NCBI RefSeq assembly: GCF_025698545.1
Contig: NC_068569.1
Span: forward strand, 17,174,001-17,238,000
Origin: Gossypium raimondii
Lineage: Eukaryota; Streptophyta; Magnoliopsida; Malvales; Malvaceae
Direction of reading: 5' to 3'
DNA: 64,000 bases
Shown here: piece after piece, positions 48,717 to 58,790 of the stretch
Layout of the letters: the number at the start of each line of letters is the position of its first letter
Numbering within the stretch: the first letter of the stretch is position 1
Made by a program: the position numbers and the translations under genes
Notes under the pieces: generated by a model
Told to the model about the DNA's origin: nothing
The model's input: only the letters and a program-made list of their open reading frames with translations
Database searches by the model: none

Positions 48717-48740
48717 AAATATATATATATATATATATTT
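48717..48740. repeat. (AT)n microsatellite
   Basis: About eleven AT units just before the MITE at 48745. Confidence 0.9.
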
Positions 48741-48747
48741 TCAGAAG

Positions 48748-49027
48748 AAAAAAAGGTAAGTTACAAAATGTCATTTAATTATGTCATAGATTTTATTTTG
48801 ATGATCCATTTAAAACGATAAAATTTGTAATTATTGAGAGATAAATACGTTGAAGTCTTTATATTTATGATCAAATGATAGAGAATAAGCAAATATTAGA
48901 GGACTAATTTTGTTATTAAACCAATAAAAATAATTTCAAAAGTTTAGTGATTAAATCGAAAAAATAAATAGGTGGATGATAAAATAGATTGAAAGACATA
49001 ATTGAGTGACCATTTTATAATTTACCC
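48748..49027. mobile_element. MITE, about 280 bp
   Basis: The left end GTAAGTTACAAAATGTCATT and the right end on the reverse strand GGGTAAATTATAAAATGGTCA are imperfect inverted repeats. They continue into AATTATGTC and ATTTTATTTTGATGATCCA / ATCTATTTTATCATCCACC. The reverse strand resembles the sequence at 33750-33990. Non-coding. Confidence 0.65.
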
Positions 49028-49757
49028 AATCATAAACCAACCCATCAAGAACTTAAAGCTGTGAAGTTAGGGATGAAAATAAAATTAAAAAATCAAGCTA
49101 CAAATAGGGATGATAAAAAAATGATAATTGTTAATGTCTTGTTCAATCAAGTCTTATAGAGAAAACAACATAATTAGTTTAAATCCACATGATATTTTTC
49201 TCAATAAAAACTTGATTATAGAAAAGGAAAGGACAATATGGCAAACTATCAACTAAAAAAGCAATGGCAAGAGTACAAGATAAGTCACTACAGTAGTACA
49301 AAGCTAACTGATAGAAAACACCTATTAGCTTAGGTTTAATATAATATAGCAATGTATTTGTTAATAATGTGGTGTAATATAATTATTCCTCCTATAAATA
49401 AGGATACAAAAGATAAGTTCCCTCCCACCTGTAGCTATTGCACAAGAAATGGCCCCAAACTTATTGGAAAATTAAAACTTCCATTAACTTTTTCTTGATA
49501 GATGGTAATACCCTATTCTCGATTAAAATATATTATTCATGCTTGGATGCTTTTTTATAAAATAAAAATAAATATACTTAAAACAGCCCTTTAATAAACA
49601 ATTAAATCATATATTTACTCACCAAAAAACAACAAGCTCCGCATAACCTATAATTTCTTTTTGTAATTTTAAATTTAAATTTATTATATAATATATATGT
49701 ACTTTTATAAAATACATAGAAAGTTGAAGTGAGAAAAACATTCTGTGTGTTTTTTAC
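49028..49757. other. Spacer with a possible LTR-like fragment
   Basis: The phrase CTCCTATAAATAAGGATAC near 49389 looks like a TATA region of an LTR or a gene, but no element ends or coding sequence can be tied to it. The remainder is AT-rich. Confidence 0.35.
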
Positions 49758-50282
49758 AAGGTAAACTACTATTAAGCTCACTAAATTAATTGTAAGTTTA
49801 CGTTTTAGTCACTTAATTTTAAAAAATTATAAAATAGTTAGTGAACTATTCAAAAGTTTTCATTTAAGCCATTAGGCTATTAAAATCGTTGTTGTATGAC
49901 TTTATCTGTTTTCACCACCTGCATCAATTGAAAGCTCTTCTTCCCTTCTCTTCTACAGTTCGATTTTTTCATGAAACAACTTTGAACGTCACAAATCTAC
50001 GAACCAAAATTCAAATAACTTTCTTCTTTAATCTTCGACATTAACTGTCAAATCAACTTGGATATGAGTATGTTCTTCTACTCATCGATGGATATTGATC
50101 CATCATACCGGTCATCGAATCGTCATTTGGAGCTCGCTAGTCGGAATTTCTTTAAAAAAAAACTTAATAGTCCAATGACTTAAATAAATCTGTTGAATAG
50201 TTCACTAACTATTTTGTAACTTTTTAAAATTGAGTGGCTAAAACATAAATTTATTAATAATTTAATAACTTTGGGTGTAATT
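49758..50282. mobile_element. Small long-TIR element, about 525 bp
   Basis: The left arm (GGTAAACTACTATTAAGCTC, then ATAGTTAGTGAACTATTCAA) and the right arm on the reverse strand (ATAGTTAGTGAACTATTCAA, CATTGGACTATTAAG) are inverted copies over about 125 bp. The unique centre (49900-50160) has no gene. The 'GTTTTAGTCACTTAA' wording is shared with the element at 2850-4425, so they may be relatives. Confidence 0.75.
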
Positions 50283-50573
50283 TTTTTTAATTGGTGCAAC
50301 AATGTCAATATTATCTAGGGATGATTATTGTGCGGCCAAAATAAAATAAAAACCTTTTGTGGAGGTAATTAGACATCCAAAAAAGCTGTTAGACTATTTA
50401 ATTTATGGATTAGATTTTTTTGTATAATTCAACTTGAGATGAGTTTTTAGAAAAAGGAAAATACACAAATTGCATTAAGTTGAATCGGACTCACGAAAAC
50501 ATCTACTATTATAATAAGCCTTTTTGAAGAATTAGGTTGAGTTTGAACATAATTTCTGAAATTGAAGATATCT

Positions 50574-51150
50574 TCAGACAATCAGAAAAAAGCGAGGGTA
50601 GAACCATAGAACAAAGTATATATGTACATACATATAAGCACAATCAAGGGTGATCCCGTCAGCATATCAAAACCTACTGTGGTGAAAATGGATTATGGTG
50701 TCATTTAGGCAATGGTCGTTCTGGGCTGATCTATAGCTACTTTGTTTGTGAGCTTTAGAATAGTATCAGTACCGACTGAAAGCAGTAAGATTTTCAATCC
50801 CCAAAACATGGCGAGTTGTACCTGCTTGCCCACTTCATTTTTCACCACAACTTGTAACCTCTTACACTTGTGGAAATGGTTCATGCACTGATTCTGAGGG
50901 CTCACACATCTGCTATTCTAGATCTAAATTTGTACTCTGCTATACTGTAGTAATGTAAGTGAAGTTTGCAAACACTTAATAGTGAGTAAATGTTTTTTCC
51001 GCCTTCTCAATTTCCTCGTTCTTTCTTTTTTTAATTAATTTATGCATGCATTGCTCGACTATGCCTTTTAATCTATTATTCTACTATAAAGTTATTATTT
51101 TAACTACATGATTTGTATTATTTCGATTAAGATGATTTTTATAATTTAAG
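50574..51150. repeat. Direct duplication, copy 2 (uninterrupted)
   Basis: Counterpart of 46885-47525 plus 48568-48650, about 3.7 kb further on. It reads through GCATGCATTGCTCGACTATG into CCTTTTAATCTATTATTCTA without the TIR element, so it preserves the empty site. Divergence between the copies is visible in nearly every 20 bases, so the duplication is old. Confidence 0.85.
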
Positions 51151-52615
51151 TATGAGCACTAGTTGCTTCACTCAATATTCTTCTACTCCTGTTGATGATC
51201 CAAAACTTTTCTGATTCCTTTGACTCTGTCGTTCATTCTATCTTGACTTGCTTTTGTTTTAGTTTTTTTTACACTTGTTACCAATAAGCTCCCTCAGTTC
51301 ATTAGAAAAACTTTCATTTTAAGTGTTTGTCATCCTTTAATCTTCTTCCGCTTTTTTCTAAAACGAGGTTCAACGTTAGATTATGCCAACATCACACTCC
51401 ACCTCCAATTCTTATAGCCATTGAGCAACTATTCAAACAAATATCAAGGCCGCACAACTCTTCTTTTGGTTGACTAGAGGCTACCCTACTTCTTTTTGAG
51501 CCAAACATAACCTAGTTCCTTTTGAGACTTAACCCTACTTCCCTTACCCGATCACAACTCTCATCTAGGTCCTTTTAAGATAAACTCAACACCATCAAGC
51601 CTTTGTTACTACCCATGGTCAAACAAACATTATTTGCGCTCATACGTGTATCGGACACAACAACCCCAACACATTTATAAAAATGCTTGCTCCTAGTCTA
51701 AGTTTTCTATTAGCTGAACAAGTCATGTGGAACCTAGATTTCTTATTTTAATTTAAAATTTAAAATTTATTTAAACTAATTCTTTTCATCTAGGAGTTTT
51801 GATGATAGTTTTTCTATAAATAGGTGCTCATTCTAGGAATAAATCACAATTTACGTTCATCTTTTTTATAAACTCCTTTACTTGAACCATAACCTAAAAT
51901 TCAAATGTCCCTAACCATGATTAACCCAATAGATTCAAATGTCCTAACCAACAAACTTAAATGACACAGGGATGCAAGACAACAAAGGAGTTCTTACTCC
52001 AATGAGCTCCTCTCACCATTACAAGCTTCAATACAAGTTTGACCCTATTGATACCACAATATACCATAGAACTATTGGAAAACTCCTTGATCTTTCCTTT
52101 ACAAGACCTGATATTTTGTTTGCTCTAAACAAACTTTCTTAGTTTATGCATGCTACATCATCCATACATTGACAAGCAATGAAACGCATTCTTCGACACT
52201 TGAAACAAACCTCCAGCTATAGTCTTTAATTCACTCATCATTTGGATCCAATTTTTATATGTACTTAGACGTTGACTAGGCAGGTGATCACATTGATCGT
52301 GATTCGACAATTGGTTTTATTCTTTATTTTAGTCAAAATCTAATAAGGTAGTTCTCAAATAAATAACCTACAATTGTTCGCTTCTCTATTGAAGCTAAAT
52401 ATCGAGCAATCACAATTGCTACATTTGAAACTCTTTGGGTTATGAATTTGGTAAAAGAGCTCAAAGTTCCACTATCTTATCCTCCGAAAAGCTTTTGTGA
52501 CAATTAAGGTGCAACACCTCACAACTAGCATCCAGTTTGCGTAGCAAAATGAAGCATTTTGAGGTGGATTTACATTTCGTTCATGATCATGTTCAAAGAA
52601 AAAAATTGGACTAGC
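51151..52615 (+). mobile_element. Ty1/copia fossil (pol C-terminal part)
   Basis: Degraded copia reverse transcriptase/RNase H sequence. The clearest traces are a YHRTIGKLL...TRPDILFALN block at about 52060-52130, the following QAMKRILRHLKQTS and, near 52510-52590, the KHFEVDLHFVHDHV type of C-terminus. Broken in many places; no intact protein. No LTRs can be assigned to it. Age: old, judged from the degree of decay. Confidence 0.7.
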
Positions 52616-54832
52616 TTGTAAAGTTCTAGAAAAAAATTAGACTTGAATTTTGAGCTTGATTTTTTAGAAAGTATAAGATCCCTAATGAGAATATATGAAA
52701 TCGAAATTGAATTTTATCCAGAGGTAGGAACCGAAAGTTATGCTTATCTTGAACTCAAGGACTAAGTTGAATAAAATGTAAAATATTTGAGAAATTGTAA
52801 AATGAATTTATATAGGTTCATGCATATCATAACATTGTATGAAGATGATTGATATTGATTTGTATATAAAATAATTGTATAGATCAAGATTTGGATCAAA
52901 GTGGAGCTAATAGAGAAAAAACAAAAATTGTGGATTAGTCCCTGAAGTATGCACACTTTTCATATTTTGAATAGGTAAGTTCATGTGGAACTTACTATCT
53001 TATTTTATGTTATGTGAAATTTTGTGTTTGATTTTATATATATATTTGGATATAATTAGAACACTAGTGAAATTGGCATGTATGGTTAGTAATGGACTAA
53101 ATTGAAATGTCATGTGATTGTCGGTTATTATGTAATAGTACATGGTACAGATGCGAAGTTGGTTGATTACAGGGATTGTTAATGATATATATACGAAAAT
53201 TATGCTCGTGTAAACTTAGTAAAATGTTAGGATATGATTTGACATGCCAATAGTTTTATAAGTGTGCTTAATCAAAGATTTTACATGTTATAACAAGATC
53301 TAGCATTTGTTGCAGATTCTCAGGTTATATGTAACATAGGTTTAGCCCATACGGGTAATCTGATTTAATTTCAGCTTATGTGAACAACCCTGATGTAATT
53401 TCAACTTGTATGAGCAACTCAGTTTACCTATGTATCTGAGTCTATTTTACTATAGTTCCATCGGGCAATATTAATTTTAATTAAAATGGAAAAGCTTGAA
53501 AATGTATTGATATGAAATGATATATCTTTATAATTTTTTATGTGACAATAAATTGCTTTGGTATTAAGTGATGTTATTCATGATATGCAAGTATATCTAA
53601 CTTATTTCAATGTTAATGTTGACAAGTGACTGGTTAAGGCATTATGTGCCAAAGATAGCCAAATTGTATGCCAATGTGATTGGTAGTTGTTATTCTTATA
53701 AGTGATCAAGGTAAGTATAGTATTTCCATTTGAACTTACTAAGCATTCTTAATGCTTACTCTAGTTGTTTCTTTTTCTTGTAGATTGTCACTTTACGAAA
53801 CTTGCCAAGTCGGATCAACGTGAAGCACACACTATCAAGGAGACGTTAGATATATGTTCATTTTGAGTCTAGATATTGTGGCATGTACATGAGGACCTTT
53901 GTTGTACAAATGGCCAATTTGGATTTAATGGTTATGTAGTAATGTGATAATGGTTGAACTTGTGTATTAAGTTTGGTATGTGATCTAATTGATGCAAGGT
54001 TTGGTCTTGTGTGATGCTAGTGTGTGTAATAATCTTAATTGGTATGTTTTGGCATGTTAAATATTGCAAGTAAAATAGTTGGAATAGCCAAACTGATAAA
54101 TGGCTTAGAAATGGCATATTTGAATGTTAAGTATGAGATGAAATTGAATGCATACTTTGTGTGATTTATGTTCGAGCCTTTTAAGTGCTAAGCTTCTAAG
54201 TTGTACAAATATGCCATGTTTGAGTTGGTAAATGATGTGTTTTGGAATTAGATAGTTGTAATGGATTTGAACATGTCTTATAGTTGAATGATTGAATTGT
54301 ATAAAGTTGAATGGTTGGTTTAGATGATTACATACTTGTATTGGTTTAGGTTGTCATGTTTAATAACATTATTCTTGAAAAATATTGAATAAAATCATAT
54401 TGATATATTGGTTTGAAAGTAAGTGAATAGGTACCAAATGTGCATTTTGCCAAAAATAGGGACAACGTAGGGACCTTAAGCCTCAATGTCACGACATATG
54501 GTTAATAGTCTGACGTCAATATACCCGAAGTTGTAACATGATTCATTAAGTTGGTGATGTCGTGATGTGAAAACCATGAAGTCGCAATGTCGACTTGAAA
54601 TTTTAAAAATTTTATCATTTGGTCCTAATTCACACTCGATTTAATAAAAGAGCTTTTGTATGCTCGTGTAGGAACCGAAAATGATTAGGTAACATATTAT
54701 ATATGTGAATGATACTTTTTTACATGTTTGAATGATCAAATGGTGTATAATCGTATGTAGTTGCTCATTCAACAACGAATGTAGCATCTTGTAGCTCGGA
54801 CCAAGCGATCAGGTCGGGCAAGGGGTGTTACA
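52616..54832 (+). mobile_element. Ty3/gypsy LTR (5' LTR), about 2.2 kb, left border unclear
   Basis: Ends GGCAAGGGGTGTTACA at 54832. A primer-binding site follows five bases later, so this is the 5' LTR of an element on the plus strand. It starts soon after the copia fossil, but a clean TG border was not found, so the left end may be truncated. The LTR text (GAACCGAAAGTTATGCTTATC, GCAAGGTTTGGTCTTGTG) is typical of Malvaceae gypsy LTRs in my memory. Confidence 0.65.
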
Positions 54833-54837
54833 TTTAG

Positions 54838-54850
54838 TGGTATCAAAGCT
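54838..54850 (+). promoter_or_regulatory. Primer-binding site, tRNA-Met type
   Basis: TGGTATCAAAGCT, one base from the canonical TGGTATCAGAGC complementary to the initiator-Met tRNA 3' end. Found five bases downstream of the LTR end, the standard spacing. This fixes the plus-strand orientation of the element. Confidence 0.85.
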
Positions 54851-54868
54851 ATGGTTTAATTGATTCTA

Positions 54869-56292
54869 TGTCATACCCCAAAACTAGCTTATCCGAATTT
54901 AAGGCACATAGATGCGAAGTTGTCTATTTTGGCGCGCTCTAGTAGTTAGTTAGCCAAATTGTAAGCTTTTGGAGAATAAATGTTTTGGTGAATTGAGTAT
55001 TCGCCCATGGATGTTTATGATTAAGTAACATATTTTAATCTCATTCTTAATGCATTTTTAGATGATTAATTATGCAAATTAGTGAATTTGATGCTCTTAA
55101 TCCTTTAAATTCATGTTTCTATACTTAGGAGAGCATTTGGGAGCGAAAGGAGTGGAAATCCAGCCAAAATCAGACAATGGAGCTGTTTTCAAGAGCCACA
55201 CGGCCTGGGCATTTCCACATGGGCTAGACACATGCCCGTGTGAGCCACATAGGCTGGACACACGCTCATGTGCCAACCCATGTGGATTTCGCACCCTGCT
55301 TCCCAAATATGTGGAAAAACCCAATTTTTAGGCTTTCTAAGCATTCTAAATTCTATAAAAACCAATTAAAAGAAGACATAAGGGAGGAATCAAAGAAGAT
55401 CAAAGAAAACACTCGAAGAACACCATCAGAATCAACTCGGAAGCGGATCTCCATCAAGATCAAATATCAAAGATCTTCTTTTAATTTCTTTCAAAGTTTT
55501 ATTGAGTTTCTTTATGTCTTGTGGTTATTCTTACTTTGAGATGTTTTCATTCAGGATTATGAACTAATTTCCTAGATACCTAGGGAGGATGAAACCTATG
55601 ATGAATCCTTTTATTTAATGTCTATTTTTACGCGATAAATACTTGATTCTTGTTCTCAATTATGTATGTTTATTTCTTGTTTTAATATTTCTGAAATATT
55701 AATTCATGTTTAATGTGCTTATTTTAGTGGAGGAAAAGTTTCTGTTTAAAAGTAGATCTAGCATAATTGAATGGAGTTGCATGCAATCCTAGAAATAGGG
55801 CGACATAAATCTACCGGATTGGAGTCAAATCTAATATGGGAATTCATAGATCGAGTTAATACGACAATAGGGGTTTTAATTAGAAAGAGATTTCAATTAG
55901 TCAACCTAGAGTCAGTTGTTCTTACTGTTAAAAGAGATATTAACATAATTTAGGGATTTCTACAGATCAAGAGACAAGTGAATAAATCGTTTAATTCAGA
56001 TTCGTAATAATATGTGAATTCTAGGTGGATTCTTTCCTGGGTATTATCTATCTCATTAGTTAATATTCGATTATTTCCTTAATTTATTCTTTGTTGCGTT
56101 CTTAGTTAAATTAGTTTAGTAAATTTAGATTAAAACACATCACTCTAAATTATCGGCTAAATAATAGAAAAATGGTAATTATTAATACTTTTAATCCTCG
56201 TGGATACGATATTCTCTACTCACCATAGCTATACTATTGTTCGATAGGTGCGCTTACCTTTGTCGTATTTATAATTAGTTTAGTTACCATCA
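54869..56292 (+). mobile_element. Second gypsy-type LTR nested after the primer-binding site, about 1.4 kb
   Basis: Starts TGTCATACCCCAAAACTAGC 19 bases beyond the PBS and ends near TTAGTTACCATCA. The phrase CGTGGATACGATATTCTCTA near 56200 is typical of the ends of Athila/Tat-type LTRs. It contains a CACACGGCCTGGGC / CACATGCCCGTGTGAGCC block (55197-55300) like solo LTR A. The end points are not confirmed by a target duplication. Alternatively it is a leader sequence of the host element, but the length and the TG...CA termini favour a nested solo LTR. Confidence 0.5.
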
Positions 56293-56339
56293 GTATACCA
56301 GGATATAGTTCTGATATTTGTAGTCCATCCTCCGATTAA

Positions 56340-56870
56340 AAAACTCCGCAAATGCAAGCCGAAAAAGTTTAAAGGCAAGAAAGATGATGACCTAGAAAAA
56401 AACCAAGTGTTGGTTAGAAAAAACTCAGAGAGTCCTCAACGAGCTGATGTGTTCCCAAAAGGATAGTGTGCGATATGTCATATCTCTGTTTAAAGGAAAA
56501 GTGTGCCAATGGTGGATGACTTTGACATCCATAATCCCGAGAGATCGGGTAAATTGAGAATTTTTCCAAGATGGGTTTAAAAGGAAATACATCATTCTGT
56601 TGTATTAAGAGAAAAAGAAAAGAGAATTTATAGAGCTGAAACAAAACAGATATGACTGTAGCAGAATACGAACGGGAAGTCGCTTGTGTAAGTAAGTATA
56701 CTCAGGACTCGTGTCTACTGAAGCAACTGTGTACCCGTTTTGAGTGGGGTCTGAACAAAGATATTCGTGTGCTGGTGGGAGCTCTGGAGTTGAAGGAGTT
56801 TGTTGTGTTATCCGAACGAGCTCGAAAAATGGATAGAAGACATGCAGAATGAGAAAAAAGCAAGCTAAAG
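56340..56870 (+). mobile_element. Ty3/gypsy gag fossil
   Basis: Gag traces in the same orientation as the LTR and PBS: a GKVCQWWMTL-like block at about 56485 and MTVAEYEREVACVSKYTQ at 56652. A GLNKDIRVLVGALELKEFVV stretch lies at about 56750, a conserved chromovirus-type capsid end. Broken; pol is not found. It is probably the internal part of the element whose LTR ends at 54832. Confidence 0.8.
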
Positions 56871-56991
56871 CCAAAATTCGAGAATCCAGCAAATGTAATA
56901 TGGCCAGATCATTCCTGACACCTTCGACAAACGTAGTAAGACTTATATCATATTTTAACCTACATTATAATATAAAGGTAAAGGTTAAATT

Positions 56992-57512
56992 CTATAATTA
57001 GTCCATGTACTTTACGAAAGTTGTTAATTTAATCCATGTACTTTAATTTAGTTATTTTTGTCCCTATACTTATTTTAAATTTTATAGTTTTAGACCTATC
57101 AAATGATAACTATTAAATTCATGAAGTTAAGTTCACTAATCCCAAAATATTATGTGCCAAACATATTATCATATGTGTAATGTTATGTTAGCTTATTATT
57201 TCCACATACTACTCATTAAAAATTTAGTAAATGGATTAACGATTCTTATTTATGTCGACATTGAAATTTCAAGATTTAAAAAGTAAATAGACTTAGAATG
57301 ATCTAATTAGAAAATATGGGCTAAATCTACAATTGTATGCATAATACAAGACTAGTAATTTAATTTAACCAAACAAACTTAACTGCTATTGATTGAGTCA
57401 GGATTAAAATTGACCAATTTGAAAAGTACAAGACTAGAATTGAGCAAATTAAAGTATAGGACTAAATCTATAACTTTAAAAAGGTACAGGAATTAATAGC
57501 AGAATTTAACCT
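56992..57512. mobile_element. MITE with inverted repeats, about 520 bp (full-length copy)
   Basis: The left end AAGGTTAAATTCTATAATTA and the right end, reverse strand, AGGTTAAATTCTGCTATTAA match and continue into GTCC-TGTACTTTA repeats. Its right two-thirds match 22365-22711. Non-coding, Mutator-like or unclassified MITE. Confidence 0.8.
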
Positions 57513-58514
57513 AAGATATAAATCATTTCAGTTGGAAACCGACTAAGCTGTATGGGGAGCTTAAGCTTCTCTAATCTTTGGGGTATGGACGGTCGTCAGT
57601 CTGAGAATGACATTTACGTCTTATAATTTCTTTTTGGTCCACTCCAATGTTCTTTTTCTTTTCCTTTATTTATTTTTATTTATAGCTTTCATTATTGTGA
57701 CCACCAAGAGTTTGAAGCTAGCTTGATGAGATTTCTTTTTCTTGTTTCAGTGACAGGGTCCACGAATGGAAACATCTTGGTTTTAATTCTGTAAATCTAT
57801 ATTTTTAAAACTTTTTATATGAAAATTTTATATTAGAATATATATATACTTTTGAAAACAAAAAAGAATATCTTGAAAATATACTTTAAATAACAAAAAA
57901 AGAAAATATCTGCATCGACATCCCATTATGTCAACGAAAACAGTGTGGAGGCATTACTTAGGCGGTTAAATCTTTGTACCTTTAGCCATGCAGCTCCTAA
58001 GACATTGAAGATCTTGTCACAGTTTTCGTTTTCAACTATGAACAGTATATAGCTTTGTAGGCATTCGCATCAAAGATTTCAACATGTCAGTACAAAAATT
58101 AGTTTGGGATGATATTATATAATACTATATACGATACTGCTAAACAGAAAGGCAATGATCATACAGATTTTACAAATAAAATATGGCCTCATCCATTTCA
58201 CAATCATTCGTGCAAACCAAATTAAATATTGAAATAGACGTATGCTTTTAATGGGATTCATGTGAGTTTTTGTATTTTATATGTAAAAAAAAAACTATTT
58301 TCTTCATTTTTCTTTGGAAGACAGAAGGCAATGGGGGGAGATTTGACTTTGGGTTTTTGTTTGATGGGGACTCCTCCCACTTTGTTTGCTTTAGCAAATT
58401 AAAACCTGGGTTTTTGCTAACGAGTGCCTGTATAACATATCTTAAGATAACTTTAATGCTCGAAAAGCATCAATTATTGCATCTAACATAAAAAGTATTA
58501 CCATAAATAATCAT
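57513..58514. other. Spacer
   Basis: No gene or element is recognised. Short open frames occur but lack start context and features. Confidence 0.4.
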
Positions 58515-58790
58515 TTACAGAGAGAGAGAGAAAGTAAAATCTTGGGGGTAAGGAGGGTTTGATATTTTTTGAGAGAAAAGAGAGGGAGGGTGGTGTTTGG
58601 CTGTAATCATTGAACAGCAACTGGCAATTTTTGCTTTGACTCTTCCACTGTAGGGGACCCTGTTGGAAAATTCCAAGCTGTCTTCAAAGCCCATACTGCT
58701 ATACCCTTCAACAACCGGATTGTAGCCATTGGCCAAAGTCTTTGCATATTCTAGTTCTCGGCAGAATATAATCGAGGTAAAGGACTAAAA
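58515..58790 (-). other. Unassigned open stretch, possible exon or gene remnant
   Basis: On the minus strand an open stretch reads ELEYAKTLANGYNPVVEGYS then SMGFEDSLEFSN, with more balanced base composition than its flanks. It is preceded by no clear ATG in context until MANGYNPVV (58736). Two frames stay open over the same 120 bases. I do not recognise the peptide; it could be the last exon of an unmodelled transcript, a remnant, or chance. Confidence 0.25.

Noticed and set aside
49380-49410. Promoter TATA box of an unknown gene
   Set aside because: CTCCTATAAATAAGG is suggestive, but no downstream coding sequence or element end supports it.
54869-54900. Target duplication for the nested LTR at 54869
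   Set aside because: Bases before TGTCAT (TTCTA) do not recur after any of the candidate CA ends near 56292 or 56300.
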